A DNA stretch of 64,000 nt from Onchocerca volvulus (Eukaryota; Nematoda; Chromadorea; Rhabditida; Onchocercidae): positions 14,199,113-14,263,112 of the forward strand of contig HG738140.1 of NCBI GenBank assembly GCA_000499405.2, given 5' to 3'. Every line of letters starts with the position of its first letter. The first letter of the stretch is position 1. Below, in pieces: positions 29,626 through 43,124 of this stretch. Position numbers and translations under genes: made by a program. The notes under the pieces are model-generated. The model did no database searches, was not told the DNA's origin, and worked only from the letters and a program-made list of their open reading frames with translations.

Positions 29626-31221
29626 ATGGCTAGAGCAAGTGAAGCAAATGAATTAATGGAATTGATGAACTGTATCAGACAGTTTGAAACGGATATCAAA
29701 AGTGGGAGCGATGAGGTAGGCATTTTATATATATCGGAATTTATTCGTTTAAACAATAAAAATTTGACGAAAATTGCTTTAATAATGCATATACTTATTA
29801 TTAAATGAATCATTTATTGTCAAAACGTGATATTTTTTATTGCATTTAGAATTATTTTTTATGTATATAGTAGTTATTGCTATACGTGTCATATATTTAA
29901 ATATGAGATATGTTAAAATAATTTTCTGCATTATAAATTGAAATATTGTTAAGGACAACATTTTGCCAATGTTATTGTCCGTGCGTTTTATTCGTTCAAA
30001 TTGTTGAGCTTATAATTGTCATAGTATATTTTTGACATAGTTGTGATGACCTGTCCATAAATATTGTTCGGACTTTAAGATTTTTACGAAAATTTCGCGA
30101 GATTTTCAAGTATCCAGATTTGTATTTTTGTTTTTCGCAAGTTTTTTTTTTTCAATCTACTTCTTATTTTAGGTTGGGAATTGGCGACAGTGTCTTATCA
30201 TTAATGAACAGAAAGCTAAGAAATTAGCAAAAGTTAAGCAGAAATTGCAGTGTACGCTGCAAAGTATGTAAATTTGGTAATTTATGTGATATCTCGAGTC
30301 ATGCTCTTTTTTGGTTTTAAAAAGCCAAGAAAAGAAAATATAACTTGAAATGTCATTGTTATTTTTCTTTTTCTTTTTTTTTTTTGATTTTATGAAACCA
30401 AATTATCCTTTAATAGTGACTGATTGAATCGTAAAATTTTTATCTTATTCATTATTCTTCAAATTCTTTTCAGATTCCGAGTTGGAAGTGTCACGAATGC
30501 GTGAAAAGGTCCGGAAAGCCAAGAAAGACTTTAATTATTGCGACAAACAAGTAACAGAATATGCTGCAGCAATTGAAACTGCTCGATGTGAACAGGATGA
30601 AATGGAGCGGGAAAGCAAGGGTCATTTGTTTATATTATTCCGATTTTTCGGAATCTTATTATAAATTTGAAAATATTTAACTTGCAGATTTGGATGAAAT
30701 ACTTGCTGTAGCGGAAAAGAATGTCATAGAATCCATTTCAAAAGTCAAAATTCAAATATATGAGCAGGCTCTAGAAGAAAAAAAAAAGTAATTGGTTTTT
30801 TTCCTCATCCAGTTTTTATTTTTAGCATTTCTAATATATGGTCAGAAATGTCGGCAGCAGTCTTATAGAAAGAGCTTTAATTAATTGTAGATAAGATTTC
30901 AGTTAATCCTCTCTCTTCTTTTATCCTCACCTTTCATTACAGAACTCGTCTAGATGTTTCATTGTGACAAAAGTTATAGGTTGTACAGTGCTGAAACAGA
31001 AGGAAACATTTTTTCTGTTTGATCCTTTTAACTAGCATCCGGATGGTTGTATTTGATGTGTATTTGCTGAAAATTTTCAAAATAATTTCAAAATTTCAGA
31101 ACTTTTTTTTTTTCAATATTTTGATTTCAGAATCGATGCTAAGTTAGGTCTGCTCGACGGTGTTGGTAGTGGATCATATCAGGAAGAGGTATCAGCTGTT
31201 CAAATCTCTAATGACGTTTAA
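29626..31221 (+). CDS. Unrecognised coiled-coil protein, 172 aa
   Basis: Exons 29626-29715, 30173-30263, 30474-30620, 30688-30787 and 31131-31221. All have GT-AG borders and compatible phases, and the stop is TAA. The product is almost wholly charged helix: from about residue 20 to 150 it is rich in K, E, Q and R with heptad-like hydrophobic spacing (for example ELEVSRMREKVRKAKKDF), then a glycine-rich tail (LLDGVGSGSYQEEV). There is no signal peptide or membrane segment. It is probably a cytoplasmic or nuclear structural or adaptor protein. I cannot assign a family. The fit of five exons in one frame makes a real gene likely. It is divergent from nurf-1; the start is the first ATG in exon 1. 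Confidence 0.8.
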
Positions 31222-31669
31222 ACGTCGATGAAAGAAGAGACTTTTGTAAAAAGAGATTTTTTCCTCATCCATCTCGAGATTTGATCTCAAAGTCGAAAAA
31301 TTCCATTTGTTTCAGATATACATTTATAGATAAGCATTTATTTTAAATTTTGTGTTTACAAGTTCTTCCATATCTTGGAAACTGCCTTTCTTTTATATAT
31401 ATCATTACAGCAGTCGATATTGGTTTAAGATGCTAAGTTTGCAAAGCTTTACTGTGTCATGATTTTTTTTTTTTTTTTTTCTTAACATTATGATTCATTA
31501 TCATCATAACAAAGCATTTATTGGTGAGTTCGGAATTATGACCAAGGCTAATACTTTCCATATTTAGATTTATTACTAAATTTAGCGTCTTCAATTAATT
31601 TTATAATTATTGCTACTGCAGAAAAATTTACTGTCTGTTAAAAATATTTTAATTTCTCATTTTTAGTTT

Positions 31670-31675
31670 AATAAA
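31670..31675 (+). terminator. Candidate poly(A) signal of coiled-coil gene
   Basis: AATAAA about 450 bases after the stop codon. Motif only; a closer non-canonical signal is possible. Confidence 0.25.
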
Positions 31676-32277
31676 GTAGTATTAATTTATAGATTGCTGC
31701 TATGATAATAATGGTAAAGATTATATGAGTAAGATTATATACATAATTAAAACTAGAAAGTATCTGTATATTATGTGCTTAATTCAGTTACCAATTCATA
31801 TAGCCTTACTATGATGTCATTTTTCGTTTTAGTTCTCTTCTAAGCTATGGATGTTATGGAAAAAGGATGAGGTAATTAAGATTTAGTTTCTTTTGATATT
31901 TTCAAGTACCTCATTATTTTTCTTTTTATCTTAATCAGTATTTGTGAATAGAGTCTTTATATTTGTGAATAGAGTTTTTTTCCTGTGAAAAAAAAAAAAA
32001 AAGTCATATGGAAATAAATATAAAACATGTGAAAACAAATCCTATTTTTGAATTTTTCTGATTGTCATATTTTTTATCTCTCTTTCTTTATGTAAACTTA
32101 ATTATTTTATCAGTTTTATTCCTGCATTCCAATCAACTTTATTGTTTTTAGATCTATAAATTATTTCTTGATTAAAATATTTTCGATGTTTAATGAAAAA
32201 CCTACTATTAAAATTTGGATTACTGCTTATTGGTTGTGAAAAGTCTTGAACTACATATAGTGTGAAAAAAATAAAAG

Positions 32278-32337
32278 AATTCTTCGATAAAATTATTCAT
32301 TCAACATGGTGTGAATGAATAATTTTATCGAAGAATT
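32278..32337. repeat. Perfect hairpin, 26-bp stem
   Basis: 32278-32303 is the exact reverse complement of 32312-32337, with an 8-base loop. The stem reads AATTCTTCGATAAAATTATT onward. The stem length is in the range of a microRNA precursor, but perfect pairing and AT content also fit a small palindromic repeat. There is no other evidence of transcription. Confidence 0.9.
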
Positions 32338-35047
32338 TCGTGGATATGATATTAGTAGTGCTGATTTTTTTTTCTATAAAATCGCCACTATCAGCATTAA
32401 AAAGATGTTTTCTTTTAAAGAGTACTGACCCTTTTTTTTTTTTTTCGAAAACTCGCTGCAGTTTTTTAGTAAAGAAAGAAATAAGGTCAGAAAAGAAAGT
32501 AGATCTTGAAAAATAACTCGATCTGTTTTAAGATTTCATCAGATTTGTGTTAGGAAAATTGATTCAACTATCGCTTTTTTGCTAGGTGAGCAATTTAAAC
32601 AATTTATTGCATCTTTAAAACATTTATATGTGAAATGATATTGTTTATCTCATTTTGTTGGTTTTTGTAATCCGATTCTAATTCATAATCAGCCTAACCG
32701 CTTTTCGCTAATCATTTTCATCATTTCTCCTAATATGATACAAAAATTTTATCAGAAAGAGATGGAAAAAAAAAAAAGTTGCGATATTTCCTCGATTTAT
32801 TGGCCTTTTAAGATTTTTGCTGAACTTTATTGTTATTGATGCAGAAATTTAGTTAGGTTTTTTTGAAGAATAATTAATTTATAAAATTATATGGATCTTT
32901 TGCATATAGAAAGATTAAAAATTTTTTTGGAGGAGTGAGGTGTACGTATGCCAGTGATTCCCATTTTTTGAGATTGTTTCTCTTGACAATCAATTAATTA
33001 TTTTAATGCCGACTTCATTTCTTCATTGTTTGTGTTTTTGTCTTTTTTTTTTTTTTATTTTTAAAATGAACGTAAATTTCCTATCCCCAATATTGATACA
33101 TTTAAAAAATTTGTTTTACAAAACAAAGACATATAGTTTATTTTTGTTTCCATCTTAATTTCACTAAGTTTTATTCCGAGAAAAATTCATCATGATTAAA
33201 AGTAAGTAAATAACTCATTTTTTAGTCCATAATTTTAGGGAATATTTTTGAAATTTGAATGCTAGAATTTCTTGATACTTAATGTTTAAATCTTAAGATA
33301 TTCGATATCTTCAATGTCAAAATATTCAATAATTGTTAATTTCGAAGTCGACACAATTCGTTTCAGTATGATTATGTTGTTTGTTCGTCTTATATAAATA
33401 AAAAAATTTCCTATTCTAAACGAAGATATGAATAAAACAAATAAAATAAGAAATAATTACCATTGTAACGAAGCTAGAATGGGCATAATTAACTAGAGAA
33501 GAGTTGTAACTTTAAAGAAAAAAAAAATTACTAAAATACTTAAAAGCTGAATTTACAATGAATACTATTAATATTAATTCTTAAATTATGAACTTTTTAT
33601 TTTCAAGAAATTTTTGATATGTAATAAATTGGATTTTGGTTCGCTGACTTTATCATCTTTTTTTATATTTTTGACCTTGACGAATAATGACAATTGGCAA
33701 ATTATTTATGATCAAAACTATAAATGTGCTATTATTAGTAAAGTAGTTTGATTAAGATGAATCAAAACCCTGGCCTTGAATTATCGTTCTTCCTTTCTTG
33801 TATTTCAATTTATGTCAAATTCTTCCTAATAGTTGAATTTTTTGCTTTGTGTCGAAATTTTACTTTATATTTATTTGTCGTTTTAGTGTATCTCTTTTTA
33901 ATAAATATTTCCTTTTCTTGTCTTTTTATTAATGAAAAATCTCAATGGAAAATGCATCATAAAGGGCAATTAGTTTTTTTTTCTAATTTCTACTTCCGTT
34001 TTCTCTCTTATCAGTCATATCACAGAAACCGCATAAAATTTCGCAAATCTTCAACAATCGATCGTTAATCGTTTGAATTTAGCGTCAAACAGTTTAATAT
34101 ACTAACTTCTTTCATTCTGCAACAATTCAATTCAATCATTCAACAAAATGATTGACATTTGCAAATTTATTCTCTTACAATAAACATGTGTAACATTTTA
34201 ATCTATTGATTGATTAGTTTGGAAATTATTCAAGTTTCTTTAACAGACTGATTTATCATCAGTCTATCGTTTCACTTTGGATTTTGTCATTGCTAAAAAA
34301 TTCAGATAAATTTATAGGAAAAGGAAGTTTTTCCTTTTTTTTTTCTTTTAATTTTAATTTTATTTTCATTTTTTTATCGAAATCCATTCAAAATAATAAT
34401 TAATTATAAGGATTTTCCATATTTTACACAATACAATAGTTTTGATAAGAGTTTCATTATCATGAAATTCGGAAACCATCTTGAAGTTTCCTGGCGAAAG
34501 TTTTATTCATTGTCATGAAATTCAGAAATACTTGACTTTTAATGAGAAAATGAAATTCAGAAACACCTAGGCATCGAATAAGATTTCATTGACATCTGGA
34601 ACCTTATTATTATGGTATGAACTTTAGAAACATCTTGACATTTGATGAGGATATCACATATTATCATGAAATGCAAAAATATCTTAACATCTGATGAATC
34701 TTTCGAATTTTTTAAATACAATTTAGTCATTTTTCAAGTAATTTTCAAGTCTCAAATATTAAAATTAGAATTCAAAACTTTAAACAAATGCAAGATTAAT
34801 ATATCATTGATTGATTTTAATTAAATAGAATGTTCTTTGAATAACAGGATGTTTTTATTTGTCTCAAATTAAACATTGATAAAAATGATCAGCCGGATGA
34901 GTAGATGTTTGTTTCCGGATTGTATCAACCGGATGATGATATCAGATACGATATCATGGTATTATTCAATCAAAAAAGACGAATACAATGTATCGTCAAT
35001 GCTCATAGTGATGTCCTTCCTTTCTATCTAAGCACTTTTTGATTTGC

Positions 35048-35078
<31 letters not shown>

Positions 35079-36924
35079 GAAAAGGTAATTTAATAACCTT
35101 TCCTATTAATTTCCGTTTACTGTTTGTTCTTGCCGTTCTTCTTCCTACAACATATTTGTTCATCTCCGAATCCATTCAGTATTAGTTTTACTTCATTTCA
35201 TCTTAATTTTTCGACTCAATTCTTCTTCTCTTCTATGCATCAACCATTGTACAGTAAGCATTGATTGTGAAAAAAATTGCAATTTAAATGAGAATTTTCA
35301 AAAGAAATTACTTCAAAAAATTAATATTTAAATAAAGATATATCTTATCGATTACTATTGATTTTTTTCGTTTTTATTTTAGTAAAAAATAATTTATGCT
35401 TCAATATTGGGAGTGTAATTGAGCAGTTATTCCTGAAGTTTTGAAAAATTTAAATATATGAATTATTCGTGAAAATTTTTCAAAATTTTTTAGATGCATT
35501 AAGTTTTTTCCAGTTTAGTCGTGATGATTAATTATTCGCATTGAGAAAATAGATTTTATTGATTTAATAAATGATACAGATTCATAATTGATGCACTATA
35601 TTATGATAGCCAAATATTTTTTGATGTTTAAATGACAATTTCAGGTTTGCTTAGTTCAAATAATGCTTATATTTTTTGAAATTACAAAAGCAGGAATTAA
35701 AAAAAGTCGATAATTGTCTTAGTTCTAATATTTTTGGGGACAAAATTTTTCTGACCATTTAACTTACTTTTTTATAATTTATTCAATTTCAAAAATCACA
35801 CAATTATTTTCGTTATTATCCTTCTTTTAAATTGCTTTTATTGTAATATTTTATCAAGTTTTTAATTAAAATTAAGATCTAGTTGTTTTTTGACAAACAT
35901 TACAATGAATTTTATTCCAAACAAATTTTTCTTTTTTTGATTTCATTTCATTTAAATAAAAATATTTGGAACACAAATGCCAGAATCTATTAAAATTTTT
36001 TATCGCTCATTTAAATGCTATATTAAGAATTCGATTTCCTAAATCAACAAGTATTTTTAAGCATTATTTTAATAATTTCGTATTTCTGAAACAACAAATG
36101 TGTTGAATATTGTGCAAAAACTTTAACCACTCCAGAACAATGAACATTTGAATTCAAAATCATAAAACAATAATTATTCAGGAATAATTAGTAATTAATT
36201 AGCTGATTACAATAATTATAGAAATAAATCATAATTTTTAACATTTTTCATGGTAGAAATTTGTTTATAAATAGAAGGGATGAGTATAGTTGTTTAATTA
36301 TAGCATCCAAAACAATGCTGTTGCAACTTTCATTTAATTATTTATTTGATTATTTGTTAGATTCTTTCAAGGCATTTTATTCAAATAATATAATTTCACA
36401 AATAAATCAAGAAATGCATTTAATTAAATTTTTTATCAGAATAATCGAATAATCCTGACAAAATTGACATCATACATTTAAATTTTTAGATTTCAAATCA
36501 CAATTTGTGATCTTACAATTTGTAAGATATTTGGAACTTTCATCAATAACAACAACAAATTGCATCTGTTCCTTCAATATTTTATTTTAATGTTGTTTTT
36601 GTTTAAATTAAGAAACTTGTCTGCATAATGTCTATAACTTTGCTATAAATACTAGTAATGCTTTATACCCGTAACTTAATAACTTAATTTTTTACCTGAA
36701 TTTTTTCCTCTAATTATTAATTCTTTGCATTAGCTTTATTACACCAATAATCTCCTTCATTTGTTTAATGATTTAAAATTTTTCCTTCATATTGATAACT
36801 ATTCATAACAATATTGTTTTCATTTTAACTTTTTGTTTTTTCATAATGCAATTGCGAATTTTTTCGTAAATAGAATTTTCCTTAATTAATTATTACTGAT
36901 AAAAATCATCAAATCATTGATAAT

Positions 36925-37060
36925 AACTAGCTTACTTTACAACTTTCACAATTAACCATTGAATTATTCCATATAATTTAATAAAATGGTAATTTTTATA
37001 ATTCAATAAAATGGAATAATCGAATGAATTTAATTGTGAAAGGTATAAAGTAAGCTAGTT
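36925..37060. repeat. Short foldback, 50-bp arms
   Basis: 36925-36974 and 37011-37060 are imperfect reverse complements. The outer 15 bases (AACTAGCTTACTTTA) match exactly and the next 35 have several differences. Right after the right arm comes an (AAAC)n-type run. Probably a small MITE. Confidence 0.75.
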
Positions 37061-39112
37061 AACAAACAAACAAACAAACATTTAATTGCGAGTAATTAAT
37101 AGAATTAAGTAATTTTGTTAATACAAAATTTGTTAATACAAAAATTTTAAAAAAAAAGGTATATTACTTAAAAAATAAAAAATCTAATGGGGATTTTGTC
37201 TTTTTCTTCGTTTTTTTCTTCACTTTTCTTCGAAACATCATATTTGATATGTTTAAATCAACCATTTGAAAATGTCTTTTCTAGAAATTTTGAAAATAAA
37301 AGCATTAATTTAAGCTTTTTTCCTGAAAAGAAAAATATTTTTCACCGAAATATGACTGGGGCATATGCGAAATTGCTGTTATTTTGCGAAAATAGAAAGC
37401 AACCATAGTTTTCTTCATGTTCCACCGTTACATTTTACAAAGTTTAATGCGGAAGAATCGTTCTTTTCTTCCCATCTTTTTCCATCCTGTTGTTTTTTTT
37501 TAATGAAAAGGACTAATTAATTCCTCTTAAAGTCATAATTTAGTTTTGTTAACATTTATCAAAACATATTCATCAACTTTTGTTCTCGTCTTTTCTACAC
37601 GTTCTAATGATTTTAATTCAACTTAATCAATAATTTTATGATTTATTTCAGCAGATAATTTGATATTTATTCCTATATTTAAATAATCAATATTTTTTAA
37701 TACATTTTTTCCTAATGTATGCATATTATTTTATTTTGAATAACGCATAAATTTGAATTCTCTCAAAAAGCTATATTGATTTATTCTGATGAAAGATGAA
37801 AAATAAAATAATCATTGAATTAAGAAAAGAAAAAAAGAAAAAATTTTCTGATTTCATTAAAATTTAGCCTTAATAAATGTTCTTTTTTTTTTTTTGAAAT
37901 GAACAAAAAAAAGAAAAATATATTTGAGCTATTTCTTCTTTATTTTTATTCCTGAAGTTTAACACATGAAATTCAGCAAATAATTTATCATATATTAGAT
38001 AGGATGGAAAAAACTAAAAAAATAAAAAGTTGAAGAAAAAATTAACGAATTGATTATTGTCGTTTAATTTTACTGAGGCATTCACATTTTAAAAACTAGA
38101 GTAATTTACTAATTTTAAAGATTCAAAAATCAAAAGCCAATTTTTGAAAAAGAAATTTTCCATCTTATTTTAAGATGACCGAAAAAAAAATCTTATATTT
38201 ATAACTTGCTTAACAGAATAGAAGAACAAGCGATGAAACATCAGAAGTGATACGTAATATAGTAAAATATACTCAAAAATTTTTTAAAAAGTAAAATTTT
38301 CCTTAAAAAAAAAAAAAAAACCTTGAACTGAAAAAAAGGAATGAAAAAAGATTTATCCTTTTTTTCTCAAAAAATTGACCGTCAAATTTTCTTTTTTAAG
38401 TTGATCAAGAGAATTTGTTTGTTATGAATAGGAAAAATAAAATTTTTTTTCAAATTAGTGAGGAAGCCAAGAAACTGTTTTGCTTTCAACTATGATTCAA
38501 TGCCATTTATTTTTTCTTTTATTTTTCCTTATCCTAGTAAATTCGAAACATTTAATCAAAAACTTAAATATTACTTGTATAAGAATGAATAATCTTTCTT
38601 TTATATTATATTTATAAAATTTTAACACAAATATATGCAATTAGTAAATAATTAAAAATTTTTATTTATTCTTTTCAAATAATTGAATTAAATTATTCTC
38701 AATTATTTTACTTCTTTTTGCTTACTTTCAAATAATACTTATCTCTCTCTCCCTCTCTCTCTCCCTCATAATTTTACTTGTTTGAAAAATAATTGCAAAT
38801 TAAGGATAATAGGCATATATTTTTTTAAATAAATTCATTTAGCTGAAATAAGTTGAAACTTTTAAAATCCCAGCAAATTTTTCTTTCTCTTTTTTCTTTT
38901 TTCTTTTTTTTCTTGATTCTATCCATCATATAACAAACATGTTTACTTTTTTCTTTATTTGTTTTTCATTATATTTAGAAAAAGTACTTAAATTAAATCG
39001 TTCATTAATCATACAAATTGGACAACTGTTACGAATTGTTTTCGCAAGGAATGCATACAAATTCATTACATATTTTCTTCTAAATCTTTTTTCTTTTATT
39101 TTAGTTTCTTCC

Positions 39113-39146
<34 letters not shown>

Positions 39147-40176
39147 AACTAAGTCCTTTTGCAAGAAAACTTTCAAAATACTTTTAACATTATTGCATTG
39201 CTAAAAAGAAAGTTGTAAATTTATTAGATTACCAATCAGTCATATATTGTCTTCTGAAATTCAACAGAAAACGATCTGCTAGAGAGGATTATGATTTTGT
39301 AATATCATATCATATTATAATGATATGGATAACAATACGATTTTTTTTTTTTTTGATTTATCATCTTTTGTTGAATTTCATTAGACAATATTTGATTATT
39401 TAATTAGCTAATAAAATTTGCCATCTTTTTAAAAGCTATTTGCCAGAGAAACATCGAAGTTAAGTTAGATGATATCATGATAGAGATATCTTAGCATAGT
39501 GATAAATATTTTGAAGCGATAGGATGTCTGCACATTTTCGTAGAGTTTTATATAAATTTTAAAAAAAAAGAAAAAAACGAGCATTAAGTTGTATTTCTGA
39601 CATTTGTCAAATGAATTATGACTAAAAATTAGCTCAGTAATGAAATTTGTCTTACTTTTGAAAATTATTCTCCTTTATTCACGAATGATTTGATATAGAC
39701 TGATTAGTCTAACTTAAATAAACAATTTGTAATCAAATTTTTACTGCTTATGAATATTCGATTCATATGAATTAAATATGATGGGGAAAGCGGAAAATTT
39801 TGAAATTTTCCTTTTTCAGAATTAGTTGAGGAAAAAAAGAAAAGTTTCCGTTTTTTTCTTTTTTTTTTCAAAATTATATTTTCATCCATATTATGTCACT
39901 TTTTTTTACCGTATTCTCTCGTATTATTATTTTATTTAATTTTTGTAATAATATATGAAATAATTTGTCAAAATGTTTCATTCATATTTCTAGCCATTGT
40001 AGTAATTTCTGTTTTGTTTATAATTTAACATAAATTAAATATCGTTCATATGAAAATGATCAATATTTCCATTGATTATTTCTCAAATTATATCATTCAT
40101 ATAATTTGAAAATATAGACATATTTTAAATTTTCATATTATAAATCAAAATAATCAGTTTGCTTCCTCAAATAATT

Positions 40177-40186
40177 TTATTTCTAG
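40177..40186 (+). promoter_or_regulatory. Trans-splice acceptor of membrane-protein gene
   Basis: TTTATTTCTAG ends at 40186, six bases before the ATG at 40193, the usual layout for spliced-leader addition. Function is inferred. Confidence 0.55.
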
Positions 40187-40192
40187 ATCGAA

Positions 40193-43124
40193 ATGAGTGC
40201 AGGAATGTTAATAACAACGAACAAAATGCTAATATTAATTACTTTGCTAATTTCTTCAATAAAATTTACGATGGAAGTACCTATTTGTTATAATTGTAAT
40301 TCTAGTTGTAATGATACTGTCACGTAAGTTATCATTTTACGCTATCAGAAATTAAATATTATGATTTGATTTTTTTTTTCGTTTTTGATGCTATGAAACG
40401 TATATTTATTTGGATGTTTAAAAAAAAAAGACAAAATGGAAATTTATTTTTACTAAAATTATGAAAATAATTGATTTCTATCCTTTAAAAGTAATCATTT
40501 TCATACTGAAACATGTAAGAATTAAAATAAAAATTTAAGCTTTTATTTACTCATATCATTCATTATTTGATAATATAATAATATGTTTTTCGCAAATTTT
40601 AGAAAGTTTTAATTGAAAAGAAAATTATTTAAAAATAAAATTTAAAATAAAATAATATTTTACCGAAAAAAAAGTTATTCGTTATAAATCACTGTCATAT
40701 ATATATATTTATGTAGCAGAAAAATGATTATCTATCATTGTGATAAACTAATTTTTTTTTCTGATTTTTATTTGAATTCTATAAATCATTAAAATGTTAC
40801 ATATTTCAACTATATATACCGTCCAACAAGATAGTTGAAATTTACTCAATTTTGACAAATTATTAGAAAATTAATAGACTTTTACAAGTTTTATAAAATT
40901 ACCATAACAAAAGCATTTAAAATACAATAACAATACATTTTTATTCTTTCAAATGAATGATAAGAAAGAAGCAAATAAAAGAAAGCATTTAATTTGCTTA
41001 CTAAAATAATTATAAAAATGCGAAATGAATAATCAAAAAATCAAGATACAGAACTAATAGAAATTAAAACTATTATTATTTTCAAATTTTTAATGATAAA
41101 TTTTTTTTTGGTTTCAGTGGTGACAGTACGAACAATTTTGATTTCAACCCATTAAATCGATCAAGACGTCGATTAGAGATTATGCAACGTAGCTGTCATG
41201 AGTTTCAACTTGAATTGGTTCAAACGCTTCATTTACTATCATTATTTTGGAATGAATATATTGAGTTTCAAATTTCTCCTTATTGATATTTCTGAATTCT
41301 CAAATTTTTTTTTTTTTTTGAATTAAATTTTAAACTAAGCATATTATTATTTAAATTTAAAACAATGCATTTTTAAGAAAAAAATTGTGAATTTTACAGA
41401 TTTTAATACCGTTATCAATTGCTCTAATACCATTTGGATTATGTGCCCTCTTATTTTGTGTCTGTTTCTGTGGGCCAAAAGAATCTCGAGGTAAAATCAT
41501 GAATCACTGTTATAGTAGCCTAAATGATAATTTTTTTAATTGTGATTATAATAGGCATATATTTAATTAAACTAAATTAATTAACAATAAATAAGTCATT
41601 GTGATAATATATACGAACAATAAATATAACTTGAATTTATATCTTCATTTTCAAACAATTACACTAATTAAAATACTCAAAAATATGCATTTACTGCAGC
41701 AATTTTGTCTCCGTTTTTTTTTTTTTTTTTTTTTTTTCCCGTTGTTGTACTTTAAGGTCATAAAATTGATAATTAATTGAGTAGAATCAATGAAAAAAAA
41801 AAAAGGTGAAACACTTCTCACAAATGAGTTCTTCACTCAAATGGTTTAAAAGAAAAGAAGAAACCTTTTTTAAATGCTAAATCTTAAATATTTATTCGTT
41901 TTTACTCGTACTTTCTGAAAATTTACAGGCAAAGCACCAAAATTGTTCCAAAAAAAAGCTAAAATTGACGCAAAAGATGCGAATGAAATCGACAACAACG
42001 AACTTACCTGCAAAAATGGAATAATAATGCGACGGAATAGCAAAAAGATTCGTTTTAGTACCGCAATTTCTTTTATTGAAGCAAATTACGGCAACAATGA
42101 AATTATTAGAAATGATCAATCGATAATTCCGATTGGATTATTTTCTGTTCATAATGAGGAATATGTTGCTGAAAAAGCTAATACAATAGCAATAAATATC
42201 AACAACGAAGCAGGAATCGAACAAATTCTAATCAGTGAGAAGAAATTAGAAAATGAAAAAGGTTAAATTTAAATTATAAACGAAATTGATTAAAATCAAA
42301 TTTAAATATCTTTTTTTCCCGATTTAAAATATATTTATGTTAAATTTTACCATTAACATAAATCCTATTGAACTTTTTAATATCATAATTTATATAGTGA
42401 AAATCGTTAGAAAGAGAAAGAGAGACAAAGAAAGAAATGACAGTAATTTTTCTAAATAAAAAATTAAATTAATGAGTTAATTCATTCTTTGGATGTCACA
42501 TTCTGATGGTTCCAATAGTAGTTATTTGTAGCATTTTCTGTGACAGCCAACGATTTGTTGATGTTTTCCATTAAATATTTCTTTGAAAATAAATATGTAA
42601 GATATTACTAATTTCCATTCTTGCAGTATTTAGATCCATTCAGTTTATATTCATTGATAGTTTATTTTGAAATTTCTTCAAATTTAATTTTCATTCTTTC
42701 TTTTTCGGAAAATATTGAATTCTTCAAATTGATTTTATAACTTGAAAATTCTACTTACAATTTTCAATTTCTTTCATTTATGATGATTATCAGGATTGTC
42801 TAATTGAATATTTTCTAATATCGTTATCATCATCAATATTATGAATGCATATTATAAAACTAATTACTCTCCAGAAGATTTTCTTAAGTTCATAACGTTA
42901 ACTAATCAATCAATTTTTTGTTCAGTTTTTTAGACATGCAACATATATTCATGTTACTCTTCTCTTTTTTTTTTTTTTAAATTTTAAAATCTTTCATATT
43001 TTATTTTTGTTTTATAGAAAATGATGCATCCGAAAATGATCGCTTACCATCGCGAATTAATAAGAAACATGCCCGATTCTCGGATGAGATCGATATTTTA
43101 GGTGAATTGAAATCAAATTCATAA
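40193..43124 (+). CDS. Unrecognised single-pass membrane protein, 253 aa
   Basis: Exons 40193-40323, 41118-41217, 41400-41490, 41929-42261 and 43018-43124. Phases agree and the frame ends at TAA. Residues 11-23 (KMLILITLLISSI) look like a signal peptide or anchor. A short ectodomain follows with the cysteine-rich CYNCNSSCNDT and two N-glycosylation sequons (N36, N40). Residues 78-99 are a clear transmembrane segment (exon 3) followed by Cys residues and GPKESR. The last 145 residues are a polar, presumably cytoplasmic tail. The exon 2 donor (TTG|GTTCAA) is weak. The ectodomain faintly recalls small Ly6-like folds but has too few cysteines. No family was recognised, so function is unknown. It is convergent with the RabGAP gene. 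Confidence 0.75.

Larger units (their letters stand above)
31222..40186. other. Nine-kilobase region without a supportable gene
   Basis: Very AT-rich DNA between two plus-strand genes. It holds a perfect 26-bp-stem hairpin (32278-32337), a foldback (36925-37060), a CT-rich tract (about 38743-38766) and many A/T runs. Open frames (33748-34068, 36261-36452, 37187-37408, 38939-39187) are biased to F, L, I and S codons, have no homology I can see and are judged chance. Part may be 5' or 3' flank or long non-coding transcript; the sequence does not show this. Confidence 0.55.

Noticed and set aside
33748..34068. 106-codon hydrophobic frame
   Set aside because: F/L/I-rich composition expected from T-rich DNA; no signal peptide logic, splice sites or neighbours to support it.
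38743..38766. CT-rich direct repeats as a possible array
   Set aside because: Simple sequence without spacers; a CRISPR array is not expected in nematode nuclear DNA and is not seen.
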